Origin: Galbibacter sp038433465
GTDB lineage: Bacteria; Bacteroidota; Bacteroidia; Flavobacteriales; Flavobacteriaceae
Reading direction: 5' to 3'
Length of the DNA: 64,000 nucleotides
Assembly (NCBI RefSeq): GCF_038433465.1
Contig: NZ_JAESVF010000006.1
Coordinates: 1 to 64,000 of the forward strand
The notes under the pieces: generated by a model
What the model saw: the letters and a program-made list of their open reading frames with translations, nothing else
Told to the model about the DNA's origin: nothing
The model's database searches: none
Made by a program: the position numbers and the translations under genes
Part shown: positions 44,796 to 54,000 of the stretch, in pieces
Layout: every line of letters starts with the position of its first letter
How positions within the stretch are numbered: position 1 is the first letter of the stretch

Positions 44796-45458
44796 CTAGT
44801 CAACAATATTTCCATCGACCATGGTGAGCTTTCTATCAGCCATGTTCGCCAAATCTTCATTGTGAGTAACAATTACAAATGTTTGTCCAAATTGAGCTCT
44901 CAACTCAAAAAACAAATTATGAAGCCTGTCGGCACTTTCAGAATCTAAATTTCCGCTAGGCTCATCAGCAAAAACTATAGAAGGGTTGTTTATCAAAGCC
45001 CTTGCCACCGCAACTCGTTGTTGCTCTCCGCCAGACAATTCGTTTGGTTTGTGATTAATTCGATGCGATAATCCCAAAAACTCTAAAAGTTCTTTCGCTC
45101 TTTTTTCGGCTTCGGCTTTTGAGGTGTTTTTTATAAAAGCAGGAATACAAACATTCTCCAAAGCTGTAAATTCGGGTAACAATTGATGAAACTGAAAAAT
45201 AAATCCGATATGCTCGTTACGAAATTTTGCAAGTTCTTTATCGCTCAACTTACTCGTTTCGGTATTGTTAATTTGAAGCGCTAAACCTTCAGTTTTATCA
45301 GGTTTATCTAGCGTACCAAGTATTTGTAGTAAAGTAGTTTTTCCGGCGCCAGAAGCTCCTACAATCGAAATAATTTCTCCTTTTTCAATCGAAACATCAA
45401 CGCCCTTTAAAACTTCTAAAGAACCAAATGTTTTGCGAATGTTTGTGGCTTTTATCAT
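44796..45458 (-). CDS. lolD: ABC transporter ATP-binding protein (LolD type)
   Basis: The 220-residue ATPase has Walker A GASGAGKTTLLQILG (residues 33-47), signature LSGGEQQRVAVARAL and Walker B SIVFADEPSGNLDSES. Length and the LQILGTLDKPDKTEG segment fit LolD, which powers lipoprotein release with LolC/E permeases. Permeases are not in the window; a MacB-type partner is the alternative. Confidence 0.88.
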   Translation of the reverse strand: MIKATNIRKTFGSLEVLKGVDVSIEKGEIISIVGASGAGKTTLLQILGTLDKPDKTEGLALQINNTETSKLSDKELAKFRNEHIGFIFQFHQLLPEFTALENVCIPAFIKNTSKAEAEKRAKELLEFLGLSHRINHKPNELSGGEQQRVAVARALINNPSIVFADEPSGNLDSESADRLHNLFFELRAQFGQTFVIVTHNEDLANMADRKLTMVDGNIVD

Positions 45459-45657
45459 AAACTCATCTAAAGTTGCTAAGGTACGTATTCAAGATAAAAA
45501 ACAAAAGGACTTTGCAAAAGTGTATCTGTTTGAAAAAATATTTTCTATAAGGGGAGTTAAGTCGTAATTTTTCAATATATTTTCCGTTAGGAAATTTAAT
45601 CTGATTCATTTCATTTGAAAAAGAATTGAATTCAGAAATAAAAAAATAAGCTATAAG

Positions 45658-46254
45658 ATGAACTATAAATGTTTTGAAGAATACAATATTGAAGCAACAA
45701 CGTCTATCAAAGAAAAATACGAAAGTATAATTGCTAATATTGGTGAAGATGCGTCGAGAGAAGGACTTGTAAAAACACCAGAAAGAGCTGCTAAAGCAAT
45801 GCAGTTTTTAACGCAAGGATACGACCAAGATGCTTCGGAAATCTTAAAAGGAGCCATGTTTAAAGAGGATTATAACGAAATGGTTATCGTGAAAGATATC
45901 GAGTTGTATTCGCTTTGCGAGCACCATTTATTGCCTTTTTTTGGGAAAGCCCACATTGCATATATTCCAAACGGACACATTGTTGGATTGAGTAAGTTAC
46001 CGCGAATTGTAGATGTTTTTGCAAGACGTTTACAAGTGCAAGAACGCTTAACACACGATATTTTGGAATGCATAAACAATACACTAAAACCTCAGGGAGT
46101 TGCTGTAGTTATTGAAGCTTCGCATATGTGTATGATGATGAGAGGTGTGCAAAAACAGAACTCAGTAACAACCACTTCTGGATTTAGAGGACAGTTTGAA
46201 AAGATTGAAACTCGAAATGAATTTTTAAAACTGATTAGCTCAGATTTAGCTTAA
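45658..46254 (+). CDS. folE: GTP cyclohydrolase I
   Basis: FolE converts GTP to 7,8-dihydroneopterin triphosphate, the first step of folate and pterin synthesis. The 198-residue protein has zinc ligands C87 and H90 (SLCEHHLLPF) and C158 (SHMCMMMRG). GREGLVKTPER-like sequence near residue 35 and SVTTTSGFRGQF near the end are further family marks. It is followed by a small membrane protein gene and a terminator. Confidence 0.97.
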   Translation: MNYKCFEEYNIEATTSIKEKYESIIANIGEDASREGLVKTPERAAKAMQFLTQGYDQDASEILKGAMFKEDYNEMVIVKDIELYSLCEHHLLPFFGKAHIAYIPNGHIVGLSKLPRIVDVFARRLQVQERLTHDILECINNTLKPQGVAVVIEASHMCMMMRGVQKQNSVTTTSGFRGQFEKIETRNEFLKLISSDLA

Positions 46255-46285
46255 TTCAAAACAGATTCACATTTATAAATGCAAG

Positions 46286-46567
46286 ATGAACGATAAATAT
46301 AAAAAGCTGTTTCTCGGACTTTTATTGGATGCTATCGGAATGGTTTCCTTTGTTATTCCTGGAATTGGAGAATTTTCGGATATTATTTGGGCGCCAATTT
46401 CTGCATGGTTGATGACAAAAATGTACAAAGGAAAAATAGGGCAGGGCGCTGGATTGATAACTTTTATAGAGGAAATAGTGCCAGGGCTAGATGTTATTCC
46501 AACTTTTACACTTACATGGTTGTATACCTATGTGTTTAAAAAGGAAAAAAGTGCACAACCTTCATAA
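46286..46567 (+). CDS. Small membrane protein, function unknown
   Basis: The 93-residue protein has two or three hydrophobic segments (LGLLLDAIGMVSFVIPGIG near the start, VIPTFTLTWLYTYVF near the end). It lies 31 bases after folE and before a bidirectional terminator, so it is probably co-transcribed with folE. Similar small proteins are common in flavobacteria; I cannot assign a function. Confidence 0.75.
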   Translation: MNDKYKKLFLGLLLDAIGMVSFVIPGIGEFSDIIWAPISAWLMTKMYKGKIGQGAGLITFIEEIVPGLDVIPTFTLTWLYTYVFKKEKSAQPS

Positions 46568-46570
46568 AAA

Positions 46571-46609
46571 AATGGCTGTTTGAGATACTTTCCAAACAGC
46601 CATTTTTAT
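46571..46609. terminator. Bidirectional terminator between folE unit and TonB receptor
   Basis: AATGGCTGTTTG (46571-46582) pairs perfectly with CAAACAGCCATT (46593-46604), with A and T runs outside. It can end transcription from both the folE side and the convergent receptor gene. Confidence 0.9.
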
Positions 46610-46637
46610 TAAAATTATATAAACTAAAACAGTATGT

Positions 46638-48926
46638 TTAGAAAGGCATCGAAAGTCCGAAATTAATATTTCTCCCGATGTTGTAAATTCCGTCTGTTTT
46701 TAATCTTGACAAGTGAGAAACATAAGTTTTGTCGAAAAGATTATTTGCTGAAACCTTCAATTTAAAAGGCTGATTAAATGCTTTTAATGTGGCTCCAAGT
46801 CCTAAGTTTACTAATGAATATCCACCAGTGCGAGTTTCAAAATCTCCAGGATTTTCTTGATCAAATACATTTTGAAGTGTTACAAAAGCATATTTATTGG
46901 TAATGTTTTCTCCATCAAACTCAACTCTTAATGTATTCGATAGCTTGTTAGCAGGAATCAATGGTAAGTACGCATCCGTATCTGATAATTTCCCAGTTAC
47001 AGTTTCAAAAGTACTTTCCAAATGCAACCAATCTAACGGATGCGGGTGTAAGTGGAGTCCTATTTCACCACCATAAAGCTTACTATCATCTTGCACATAT
47101 TGGTAAACAGGATCTTCATCTATAAAATCGCCTGTTGGCTGTAAATAAATATAATCGCTTACGTTGTTGTAAAATCCGTTTACAAAAAATTCGATATGCT
47201 CATTTCCGTATTCAAAAGAAATGTCTGTTTGGAAGTTTTGTTCATTATTTAAAGTTTCATTTCCAGTTTCATATCTATTAGCTCCGCTATGACCACCATT
47301 GGAAGTCAGCTCTGCTAAATTTGGAGCTCTAAATCCGGTTGCGAGATTTAAACGCGCAATAATATTTTTAGCAATGGTAACACGGTAACCCGCAGAAACA
47401 TTAAAACTATTAAAGTTTCTGTCTAAAGCACCAATGTAGGCTTCTGAACCAACTTCCCCAGTTTCTTTTGCATCGATTTTACGAGTGTCGTAACGAAAAC
47501 CTAACTGAATATCGCTATTTTTCATGTGGTAATGCGTGGTTGCCATAGCACCGAAATCAGTTGTGGTAGCATCTGGAATTAACACTTCTTCACCGTAATT
47601 TTCGTTGGTTTGGTTCATTCCTTGTACCCCAACAACGGTTTCAAACTTCCCTAATTTTGGCATGTGGTACAGCACATTATAACTCAAGGTATGTAATTTC
47701 ATGTTTAGCGCTGGTTCATCTCCATGTTCGTGTTCATCCCCATGTTCATCTTCGTCATGGTCATGATCCTCTTCATCCTCATGATGATGTTCGTGTTCAT
47801 CTTCATCTTCAAACTCTTTTCTGTTATTAGCAATATACCCCAAAGTAATGTCTAGGCTACTGTTATCAAAGAAAAGTGTGTTTTTCATACTGATGATATG
47901 ATTGGTGATTTCTTGATAAGGAAGTAGTGGGTCACGGTCGTTGTTTTGAACTCCAATTTCTTCTGGAATTCCTAAATTAGAACGATTAAAATTGTAACGA
48001 ACCTCTGTTTTAAAGTTTCGGTCTTGATAACCAAATCCAGATTTTACATCATATTCATTAAAGCGTGAGTTCGTAGCATTAATTCCACTTCCGTCTTCAT
48101 AATCGGTATGCGAACCATAAGCCCCTCTAAGTAAAAATTTAAGTTTTTCACCAGAAGTTTTAAAACCAGCATTGGCAGTAATTCCTTCGGTATTTGTGTA
48201 GTAATTAAGGTTTACATCGGTATCGGTGCTATCTTGCGTAGCAAAGCGCTCAGGGTTTAAATATAAAACACCTCCAAGTGCATCCGAACCGTAGAGTAGG
48301 GAAGCAGGCCCTTTTATAACTTCAACACTTTCAATACCAGCGTCGTTCACACCAAGTCCGTGTTCCCCTCCAAATTGCTGATTTTCCAAACGAATTCCTT
48401 GAGTGTACACCAAAACTCTATTGGAGCTCAATCCTCTAATTACGGGTTTTCCAATACCGACACCAGTGCTTAATGTTTCCACACCGCTTATTTCAGAAAT
48501 CCCATCCGAAAGCGTCATTGCACCTTTGGTTTTTAGTGTTTCAACACTTTGTCGTTCCACTTTCATTACGTTTTCACTTTGTAATTTATGGAATGGGGTA
48601 GAAACAATTACTTCCTCCATTTCTATTGCTGAAGGTGTTAATTGAATGGTAAATTCTGTTTGTCCGTTAATAGTGGTCGAACTCGAAAAAGTTTTAAATC
48701 CGATAGAAGAAACTACAATTTTATAAGTTCCCTGCGGAAGATTTTCCAAAACGTAATGTCCGCTTTCATCGGTACTTGTTCCTTTTTCTAGTTGAGGCAA
48801 ATAGATGTTTGCAAATGGAATAGCTTCATTTGATTGTTCATCTATAACAGATCCGCTAATGGTGTTTTGAGCAGATAAAAAATATGTTGTGCTAAAGAAA
48901 AGCACAAACAATACAATATTTTTCAT
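46638..48926 (-). CDS. TonB-dependent receptor with His/Asp/Glu-rich loop (metal uptake)
   Basis: This 762-residue outer-membrane receptor has a signal peptide (to about residue 19), a carboxypeptidase-regulatory-like domain (22-105), a plug (about 110-230, with VIRGLSSNRVLVYTQGIRLE) and a beta-barrel. Residues about 371-405 form a stretch almost wholly of His, Asp, Glu and Gly, in what should be an extracellular loop. Such loops occur in zinc, cobalt or nickel receptors. The His-rich exported peptide upstream supports a metal role. The metal cannot be named from sequence. Confidence 0.9.
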   Translation of the reverse strand: MKNIVLFVLFFSTTYFLSAQNTISGSVIDEQSNEAIPFANIYLPQLEKGTSTDESGHYVLENLPQGTYKIVVSSIGFKTFSSSTTINGQTEFTIQLTPSAIEMEEVIVSTPFHKLQSENVMKVERQSVETLKTKGAMTLSDGISEISGVETLSTGVGIGKPVIRGLSSNRVLVYTQGIRLENQQFGGEHGLGVNDAGIESVEVIKGPASLLYGSDALGGVLYLNPERFATQDSTDTDVNLNYYTNTEGITANAGFKTSGEKLKFLLRGAYGSHTDYEDGSGINATNSRFNEYDVKSGFGYQDRNFKTEVRYNFNRSNLGIPEEIGVQNNDRDPLLPYQEITNHIISMKNTLFFDNSSLDITLGYIANNRKEFEDEDEHEHHHEDEEDHDHDEDEHGDEHEHGDEPALNMKLHTLSYNVLYHMPKLGKFETVVGVQGMNQTNENYGEEVLIPDATTTDFGAMATTHYHMKNSDIQLGFRYDTRKIDAKETGEVGSEAYIGALDRNFNSFNVSAGYRVTIAKNIIARLNLATGFRAPNLAELTSNGGHSGANRYETGNETLNNEQNFQTDISFEYGNEHIEFFVNGFYNNVSDYIYLQPTGDFIDEDPVYQYVQDDSKLYGGEIGLHLHPHPLDWLHLESTFETVTGKLSDTDAYLPLIPANKLSNTLRVEFDGENITNKYAFVTLQNVFDQENPGDFETRTGGYSLVNLGLGATLKAFNQPFKLKVSANNLFDKTYVSHLSRLKTDGIYNIGRNINFGLSMPF

Positions 48927-48994
48927 GTTTGTTTAATTATTTTATAAAGTATAAAAGAAGATTATTTGTGTTGATTTTATTCAGAAATACAATG

Positions 48995-49014
48995 AATATA
49001 CAAACTAGTATATT
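48995..49014. promoter_or_regulatory. Inverted repeat AATATAC-N6-GTATATT, operator candidate
   Basis: Two perfect 7-base arms (48995-49001 and 49008-49014) flank AAACTA, 69 bases before the receptor's start codon. It could be a binding site of a metalloregulator, but AT-rich sequence makes chance matches easy. Confidence 0.3.
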
Positions 49015-49110
49015 TTTTTAAAACGTATTATTATAAAATACAAATAACTATTATTAAGTATATTAAATATGTTTAATTGAATCGTTACTTCAATATTGTT
49101 TTCAGTAGAT

Positions 49111-49443
49111 TTAAATGAAATTTGTTGGCGGGGCGCGAAGTGAACAATCTAATTTCCTATAACTATTTAAGAAGATATAGTGATTGTAGTTTTGTTCTGG
49201 AGGAAATGAAATTACTTCAAAAGTAACTACTTCAGGAACATAATTTATTTGCTGATGATGATGAAATTTGTAAAGCTGACAATCAATATCTGTTTGATGA
49301 AAATGTGTTTTCACATGTTCATTACATTCAACATGACTGTGCTCTAGAAAAAAATGTGAAAACTTTAAAGCAGAAGGAATTAATATTGCTGAAACAAGCA
49401 ACATCAATAAAAACCCAACTAATATTTTTTTAAAGTTTTCCAA
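49111..49443 (-). CDS. Small exported histidine-rich protein
   Basis: The 110-residue protein has a hydrophobic N-terminal signal or anchor (residues 5-25). It is then rich in His and Cys: HFFLEHSHVECNEHVKTHFHQ and KFHHHQQ in the middle, with cysteines in VECNE, IDCQLY and LDCSLRAPP. The tail ends with SLRAPP. It lies 4 bases from the DUF6787 gene and upstream of the His-loop TonB receptor. A periplasmic metal-binding or sensing role is plausible; no family name is certain. Confidence 0.8.
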   Translation of the reverse strand: MENFKKILVGFLLMLLVSAILIPSALKFSHFFLEHSHVECNEHVKTHFHQTDIDCQLYKFHHHQQINYVPEVVTFEVISFPPEQNYNHYIFLNSYRKLDCSLRAPPTNFI

Positions 49444-49446
49444 TGA

Positions 49447-49740
49447 TTAGATTTTAATTCCCATGCGTCTTAGCATCTTCTTTTCAAAGTTCCAAAAAAA
49501 CTTAAACTGACCGAAAAGCCATCCGAAGCAAACTAATAAAACTTGGTAAACAGGAAAGATTAATAAAATTCGAACAATCCAATAAAAAATAGGATGTAAG
49601 GAATCGGGGTGTAAGCCAATAAACTCGGTAATCGGGCCAGCAACTTTAGCTGCTGTAGAGCCTGTTACTGCAAAAACTATAAAAATTACAGCCAATTGAA
49701 AATTGGAAGTAATACCCCAGCGTTCTTTTAATTTTTCCAT
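49447..49740 (-). CDS. DUF6787 family membrane protein
   Basis: The 97-residue protein begins MEKLKERWGITSNFQLAVIF and has two hydrophobic segments (about 16-34 and 50-76). The phrase FGWLFGQFKFFWNFEKKMLRRMG near the end is typical of DUF6787. Function unknown. It leads the unit with the His-rich peptide and receptor, with a TATATTTG promoter box just upstream. Confidence 0.85.
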   Translation of the reverse strand: MEKLKERWGITSNFQLAVIFIVFAVTGSTAAKVAGPITEFIGLHPDSLHPIFYWIVRILLIFPVYQVLLVCFGWLFGQFKFFWNFEKKMLRRMGIKI

Positions 49741-49756
49741 GAATTAATTTTCAATG

Positions 49757-49764
49757 CAAATATA
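49757..49764 (-). promoter_or_regulatory. -7 promoter box for the DUF6787/His-rich unit
   Basis: TATATTTG on the - strand fits TAnnTTTG and lies 17 bases before the DUF6787 start codon. A short leader results. Confidence 0.45.
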
Positions 49765-49881
49765 ATTGAATTTATCTGCAAGTGAAACTATCTCGGTTTT
49801 TATGAATAATTAAATATTTAGGGAGAATATTTATATTTTTATGAAAACTAAATTTGAATATCCGAAATGTATCATACTAAT

Positions 49882-49983
49882 ATTAAAATGTCAGGTCGAG
49901 CGGAGTCGAGACCCTATTTAAAGCTATTAAGCCAAATATCCTTTCTACTCCGCTCGAGGTGACAGTGCATTATGATAGATTAC
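49882..49983. repeat. 102-bp palindromic dispersed repeat, copy 2
   Basis: The arms read GTCGAGCGGAGTCGAG and CTACTCCGCTCGAGGTGAC, and the ends match copy 1 (20635-20736). One paired position differs from copy 1 on both arms, so pairing is kept. It fills much of the 273-base gap before the sulfite dehydrogenase gene. Confidence 0.75.
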
Positions 49984-50013
49984 GGACAATCACAATACTA
50001 AAACTACTAATTT

Positions 50014-51234
50014 ATGCATCGAAGAGACTTTGTTTCGAAAACATTCTTGGCTTCCGCAACTTTAATTGGAGGAACAACCATTGTTTTTGGAAAGTTCATG
50101 CCTAAAAATTACACTCCGTTACTTTTACAAGACCCAGATCCTTTTACACTTTTCAAAAAAAACAAGGATATGCTTGTTTTAAATGATAAGCCATGGAATA
50201 TTGAGTCGAGAGCTCATTTGTTGAATGATAAAATCACTCCCAATAGCTCGATGTTTGTTAGAAATAATGGCTTGCTACCCGAGCAAATTGATGAAGATAA
50301 TTGGATGCTCACAATTGATGGGGAAGCGGTAGAAAACGAAACAACTTTTACTTTATCTGAACTTAAATCGAAGTTTAAACAGTACACTTATCAGCTTACA
50401 TTAGAGTGTGGTGGTAATGGACGTAAAGAATTTAATCCGCCTGCAAAAGGAAATCAATGGGGCGTAGGGGCTGTACATTGTGCAAAATGGACAGGAGTTA
50501 GACTTGCCGATGTTTTAAAAGTCGTAGGAGTTACTTCGGAAGCTGTATATATTGGTTACCATGCGGCCGACATACATTTAAGTAGAACACCAAATAAAGA
50601 GCCTATTTCTCGCGGTTGCCCAATTGAAAAAGCGATGCAAAACGAAACCTTACTAGCTTTTGAAATGAATGGAGCGCCGATACCTGTAGCTCATGGATTT
50701 CCATTGCGATTAGTAGTTGGCGGATGGCCAGCATCTGTTTCAGGAAAATGGATTAACCGCATTAGCATTAGAAATAAAGTTCACGACGGAGAAAAAATGA
50801 ATGGGCAAGCATATAGAGTGCCATGTAAACCTGTTTCTCCAGGCGAAAAAGTTGCCGATGAGGATATGTGTATTATTGAGTCGATGCCCGTAAAATCGTT
50901 GATTACATACCCAAAAACTGGTGCTATGCTAAAATTAGGACAAACACTTAGGTTTAACGGTCATGCTTGGGCGGGCGATTTAGAGGTAGAAAAGGTTGAG
51001 TTTTCTATTGATTTTGGAGCCACTTGGCAATTGTGTGAATTAGAAGCACCTGTAAATAAACATGCGTGGCAACATTTTTCTGGTACAACCAATTTCCCTA
51101 CCGAAGGCTATTACGAATTGTGGGCTAGAGCAACAGACTCTCAAGGGAAAAGTCAGCCTATGGTGTTACCTGGATGGAACCCAAAAGGCTATTTAAACAA
51201 TGCTTGCCATCGAATTGCTCTAAAAGTAAGTTGA
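50014..51234 (+). CDS. Sulfite oxidase/dehydrogenase molybdenum subunit (SorA-like)
   Basis: This 406-residue periplasmic molybdoenzyme oxidises sulfite to sulfate. A Tat-type signal (RRDFVSK at residues 3-9, hydrophobic 11-26) is followed by the oxidoreductase molybdopterin-binding domain, with C132 in LECGGNGRKEF as the Mo ligand. A C-terminal Mo-co dimerisation domain (about 285-405) completes it. The next gene, one base away, encodes a membrane-anchored cytochrome, so electrons pass to c-type haem as in SorAB. Confidence 0.93.
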   Translation: MHRRDFVSKTFLASATLIGGTTIVFGKFMPKNYTPLLLQDPDPFTLFKKNKDMLVLNDKPWNIESRAHLLNDKITPNSSMFVRNNGLLPEQIDEDNWMLTIDGEAVENETTFTLSELKSKFKQYTYQLTLECGGNGRKEFNPPAKGNQWGVGAVHCAKWTGVRLADVLKVVGVTSEAVYIGYHAADIHLSRTPNKEPISRGCPIEKAMQNETLLAFEMNGAPIPVAHGFPLRLVVGGWPASVSGKWINRISIRNKVHDGEKMNGQAYRVPCKPVSPGEKVADEDMCIIESMPVKSLITYPKTGAMLKLGQTLRFNGHAWAGDLEVEKVEFSIDFGATWQLCELEAPVNKHAWQHFSGTTNFPTEGYYELWARATDSQGKSQPMVLPGWNPKGYLNNACHRIALKVS

Positions 51235-51235
51235 T

Positions 51236-51715
51236 ATGCAAAACAATCATTTTTTAAAAGAAATCAAAAAACTGATTAATAGTTTGGTCTTTTTTGTAAT
51301 ATCAATCATCGGGATTTCATTTTTCATCTTACTTGTTTTGTTTTATCCTGAAGCTTTTATTTTTCAGAATAATTCAGAAGAAAAAATAACAGAACAGGAG
51401 TTCCCAACATCAGAAACAAAAGTAGAAGGGATAAAAAACGGAATACATACTGAAACAGGATTTGTGGAAGGCAAAGGACTTAATGCCGTTATAGAAAACT
51501 GCACAAATTGCCACTCAGCTAAATTAGTTACTCAAAACCGAATGACTCGCGAAGGTTGGCTTTCGACAATTAGATGGATGCAACAAACCCAAAATTTATG
51601 GGATTTAGGAAAAGATGAAGCTACAATTCTCGATTACCTTTCAACCAACTATGCACCAACCGATTCTGGTAGAAGACCAAATTTGGAGGTTCAAGAATGG
51701 TATGAGCTCAATTAG
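51236..51715 (+). CDS. Membrane-anchored cytochrome c subunit (SorB-like)
   Basis: The 159-residue protein has one N-terminal transmembrane helix (about residues 15-37). A single haem c site CTNCH lies at residues 89-93, with a methionine ligand candidate in TIRWMQQTQNLW. Its position one base after the molybdenum subunit marks it as the electron acceptor of the sulfite dehydrogenase, tethered at the membrane. Confidence 0.9.
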   Translation: MQNNHFLKEIKKLINSLVFFVISIIGISFFILLVLFYPEAFIFQNNSEEKITEQEFPTSETKVEGIKNGIHTETGFVEGKGLNAVIENCTNCHSAKLVTQNRMTREGWLSTIRWMQQTQNLWDLGKDEATILDYLSTNYAPTDSGRRPNLEVQEWYELN

Positions 51716-51762
51716 AAATATAGTTTTAAAAATATATTACTGTAAAAGAAAAAGTAAGTTAG

Positions 51763-53940
51763 TTACCTTTTCTTTTTAACAGCTTCAACAAGTTCTAATT
51801 TTTCTAAATCGGTAGTTGTGGTAAACATTCCGTAGTTAACAAGCGCTTTGCCTTTTTCAATTTTATCGATACTTCCAACCGATTTACTGTCTATTAAGCG
51901 CACTCGATCGCCAACTTTTAAAATGTGTTTAGGCTTTTCGGGTTGTTTAGCTTTTTCAACTTTTTCTTTTTTCTTTTTTTCTCGAATTACCTTAACTTCT
52001 TTTTGTACTTCAGCTTCAACAGCTTTTTTCTTGGCGCGTTCTTCTTTCTTTTTAGCGGCCGATTCTTTTTTACGCTTTGAGTTTTCGGTTTCTACAATCC
52101 GAAGAAATTCAGAAATTAAAGGACGCTTCTTTTTATTGATAAAATAACTCTCGGATATATCGTTAATTTTATTTCCGAGGTAAATCATACGCTGATTATG
52201 GTCGTACAACTGCTGGTAATTTTCGAGTTTCGCTTTGATTTTTACATTGAGTTCTTCCAAACGTTTAGCTTCATCGCGAGCTTTGTCTTCTTCTTCTTTT
52301 AGATTACTCGATGTTTTTTCCATTTTACTACGTTGCTTTTGTAGCTTAGCAATGGTGGCGTCAAAACGCACTTTTCCGCGTTCAATTTTTTTCTTAGCCC
52401 GATTGATTAAGCTGTACGGAATTCCGTTTTTCTGAGCAACTTCAAATGTAAACGAGCTTCCTGCTTCGCCTAAAACCAATTTAAAAACAGGTTCCAAAGT
52501 ACGGTTGTCAAAACGCATATTGGCGTTGGTAGCGTGGGGGAGTTCGTTGGCGAGTATTTTTAAATTTGCGTAATGCGTAGTGATAATTCCAAAAGCTTCA
52601 CGCTCGTAAAATACTTCTAAAAATGTTTCTGCCAGCGCTCCTCCAAGTTCAGGGTCACTCCCAGTACCAAACTCATCAATTAAAAATAGCGTTTCGCTAT
52701 TACATTTCCGAAGAAAATAATTCATGTTTTTTAAGCGATAGCTATAAGTACTCAGGTGATTTTCGATAGATTGATTATCGCCAATATCCGTTAAAATGGT
52801 ATCAAACAAACACATTTCGCTTCGTTCATGCACAGGTACTAAAAGTCCGCTTTGAAGCATTACTTGTAAGAGCCCAACAGTTTTTAAGGTGATACTTTTC
52901 CCTCCAGCATTCGGTCCAGAAATAACAATAATCCGATTTTCTGGATGTAATTCGATTGTCTGCGGATACGTTTTTGCGCCCTTTGCTTTGTTTGTGAGAT
53001 ACAGCAAAGGGTGGTAAGCATCGATAATATTAAAATGTCTTTCTTCTGAAATTTTAGGCAAAAGCGCATTCATTTTATCGGCATACTTTGCTTTGGCAGC
53101 AACTACATCAATCTGTGTTAAAAACGCCTGATAATCGATTAACAAGCTTCTATACGGACGAAGAAAGTTGGTGAGTTCTTTTAGTATTTTCTGAACTTCT
53201 TCTTTTTCCTCGTATTCCAAATTATTGAGTTCCCTATTGTAATGTCGAGTCGCTTCAGGTTCAATATACACAATACTTCCCGTTTTAGAATTCCCCATAA
53301 TAGCGCCTTTTACACGCTTGCGATACATCGCTTTTACCGCCAAAACACGACGATTGTCAATAACGGTTTCTCTAATGTCGTCCAAAATTCCTGCGGAAGC
53401 ATAACTGCTAAGCGCACCTGTAAAACTCTGATTGATTTTTCCGCGAACCAAATTTATCTCTTTTCTGATATTGAAAAGGGCAGGAGAAGCATCGTCTTTA
53501 ATTTCTCCAAACCGATCGATAACATGTTCTATTTTTTGCTGAATTTCTTTGGTGAATTCTATTTCCTGAGCCAGTGAATGTAGTGTAGGATAGTATTCGT
53601 GAAACTTTTTATAAAATTGAATATGATTGTTTACCGTAACCGAAATTGATGAAATTCTTCTAAATCCTTCAACTTCAACCACTGTATTTTCAATACCTAA
53701 TAACTGAATTTCTTTTGAAATAGCATCAAAATAATGAGGCGGAATACTATTGTTGTTTTCAAATGAAGCTAGATATTCATTTGTTAGATGCAAAGAAGTG
53801 AGCAACTGCTCCTTTTTGCGAAAAGGTTTTATGTCTAAAGCACTCTCCTTTCCTTGTTCGGTGATACAAATTTCTGAAACTTGCATGAGTACTTTGGAAA
53901 ACTCGAGGTCTTGTAAGGTTTTTTCGTGTATTTTATTCAT
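51763..53940 (-). CDS. mutS2: MutS2-family ATPase lacking the Smr domain
   Basis: The 725-residue protein has the core helical domain and the MutS ATPase (Walker A ISGPNAGGKSITLKTVGLL, Walker B LFLIDEFGTGSDPELGGALAE). A long coiled coil (about residues 515-660, Lys/Glu-rich) follows, and a KOW-like C-terminal segment (LKVGDRVRLIDSKSVGSIDK) ends it. Canonical MutS2 ends in an Smr endonuclease domain of about 75 residues, which is absent. It may act on ribosomes or recombination intermediates without nicking. A promoter fits at 53972-54000. Confidence 0.93.
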   Translation of the reverse strand: MNKIHEKTLQDLEFSKVLMQVSEICITEQGKESALDIKPFRKKEQLLTSLHLTNEYLASFENNNSIPPHYFDAISKEIQLLGIENTVVEVEGFRRISSISVTVNNHIQFYKKFHEYYPTLHSLAQEIEFTKEIQQKIEHVIDRFGEIKDDASPALFNIRKEINLVRGKINQSFTGALSSYASAGILDDIRETVIDNRRVLAVKAMYRKRVKGAIMGNSKTGSIVYIEPEATRHYNRELNNLEYEEKEEVQKILKELTNFLRPYRSLLIDYQAFLTQIDVVAAKAKYADKMNALLPKISEERHFNIIDAYHPLLYLTNKAKGAKTYPQTIELHPENRIIVISGPNAGGKSITLKTVGLLQVMLQSGLLVPVHERSEMCLFDTILTDIGDNQSIENHLSTYSYRLKNMNYFLRKCNSETLFLIDEFGTGSDPELGGALAETFLEVFYEREAFGIITTHYANLKILANELPHATNANMRFDNRTLEPVFKLVLGEAGSSFTFEVAQKNGIPYSLINRAKKKIERGKVRFDATIAKLQKQRSKMEKTSSNLKEEEDKARDEAKRLEELNVKIKAKLENYQQLYDHNQRMIYLGNKINDISESYFINKKKRPLISEFLRIVETENSKRKKESAAKKKEERAKKKAVEAEVQKEVKVIREKKKKEKVEKAKQPEKPKHILKVGDRVRLIDSKSVGSIDKIEKGKALVNYGMFTTTTDLEKLELVEAVKKKR

Positions 53941-53971
53941 ATAGATAAACTCCCAAAACGTTGGATTTAGG

Positions 53972-54000
53972 CAAATTTACGGACTAATTTAGACTTACAA
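53972..54000 (-). promoter_or_regulatory. Promoter of mutS2: TTG-N18-TAAATTTG
   Basis: On the - strand TTG (53998-54000) is followed after 18 bases by TAAATTTG (53972-53979), a good Bacteroidota promoter 32 bases from the mutS2 start codon. Confidence 0.55.

Noticed and set aside
51716..51762. Possible terminator between the cytochrome gene and mutS2
   Set aside because: The pairing AAAGTAA with TTACCTTT is short and AT-rich, with no T run that would support it.
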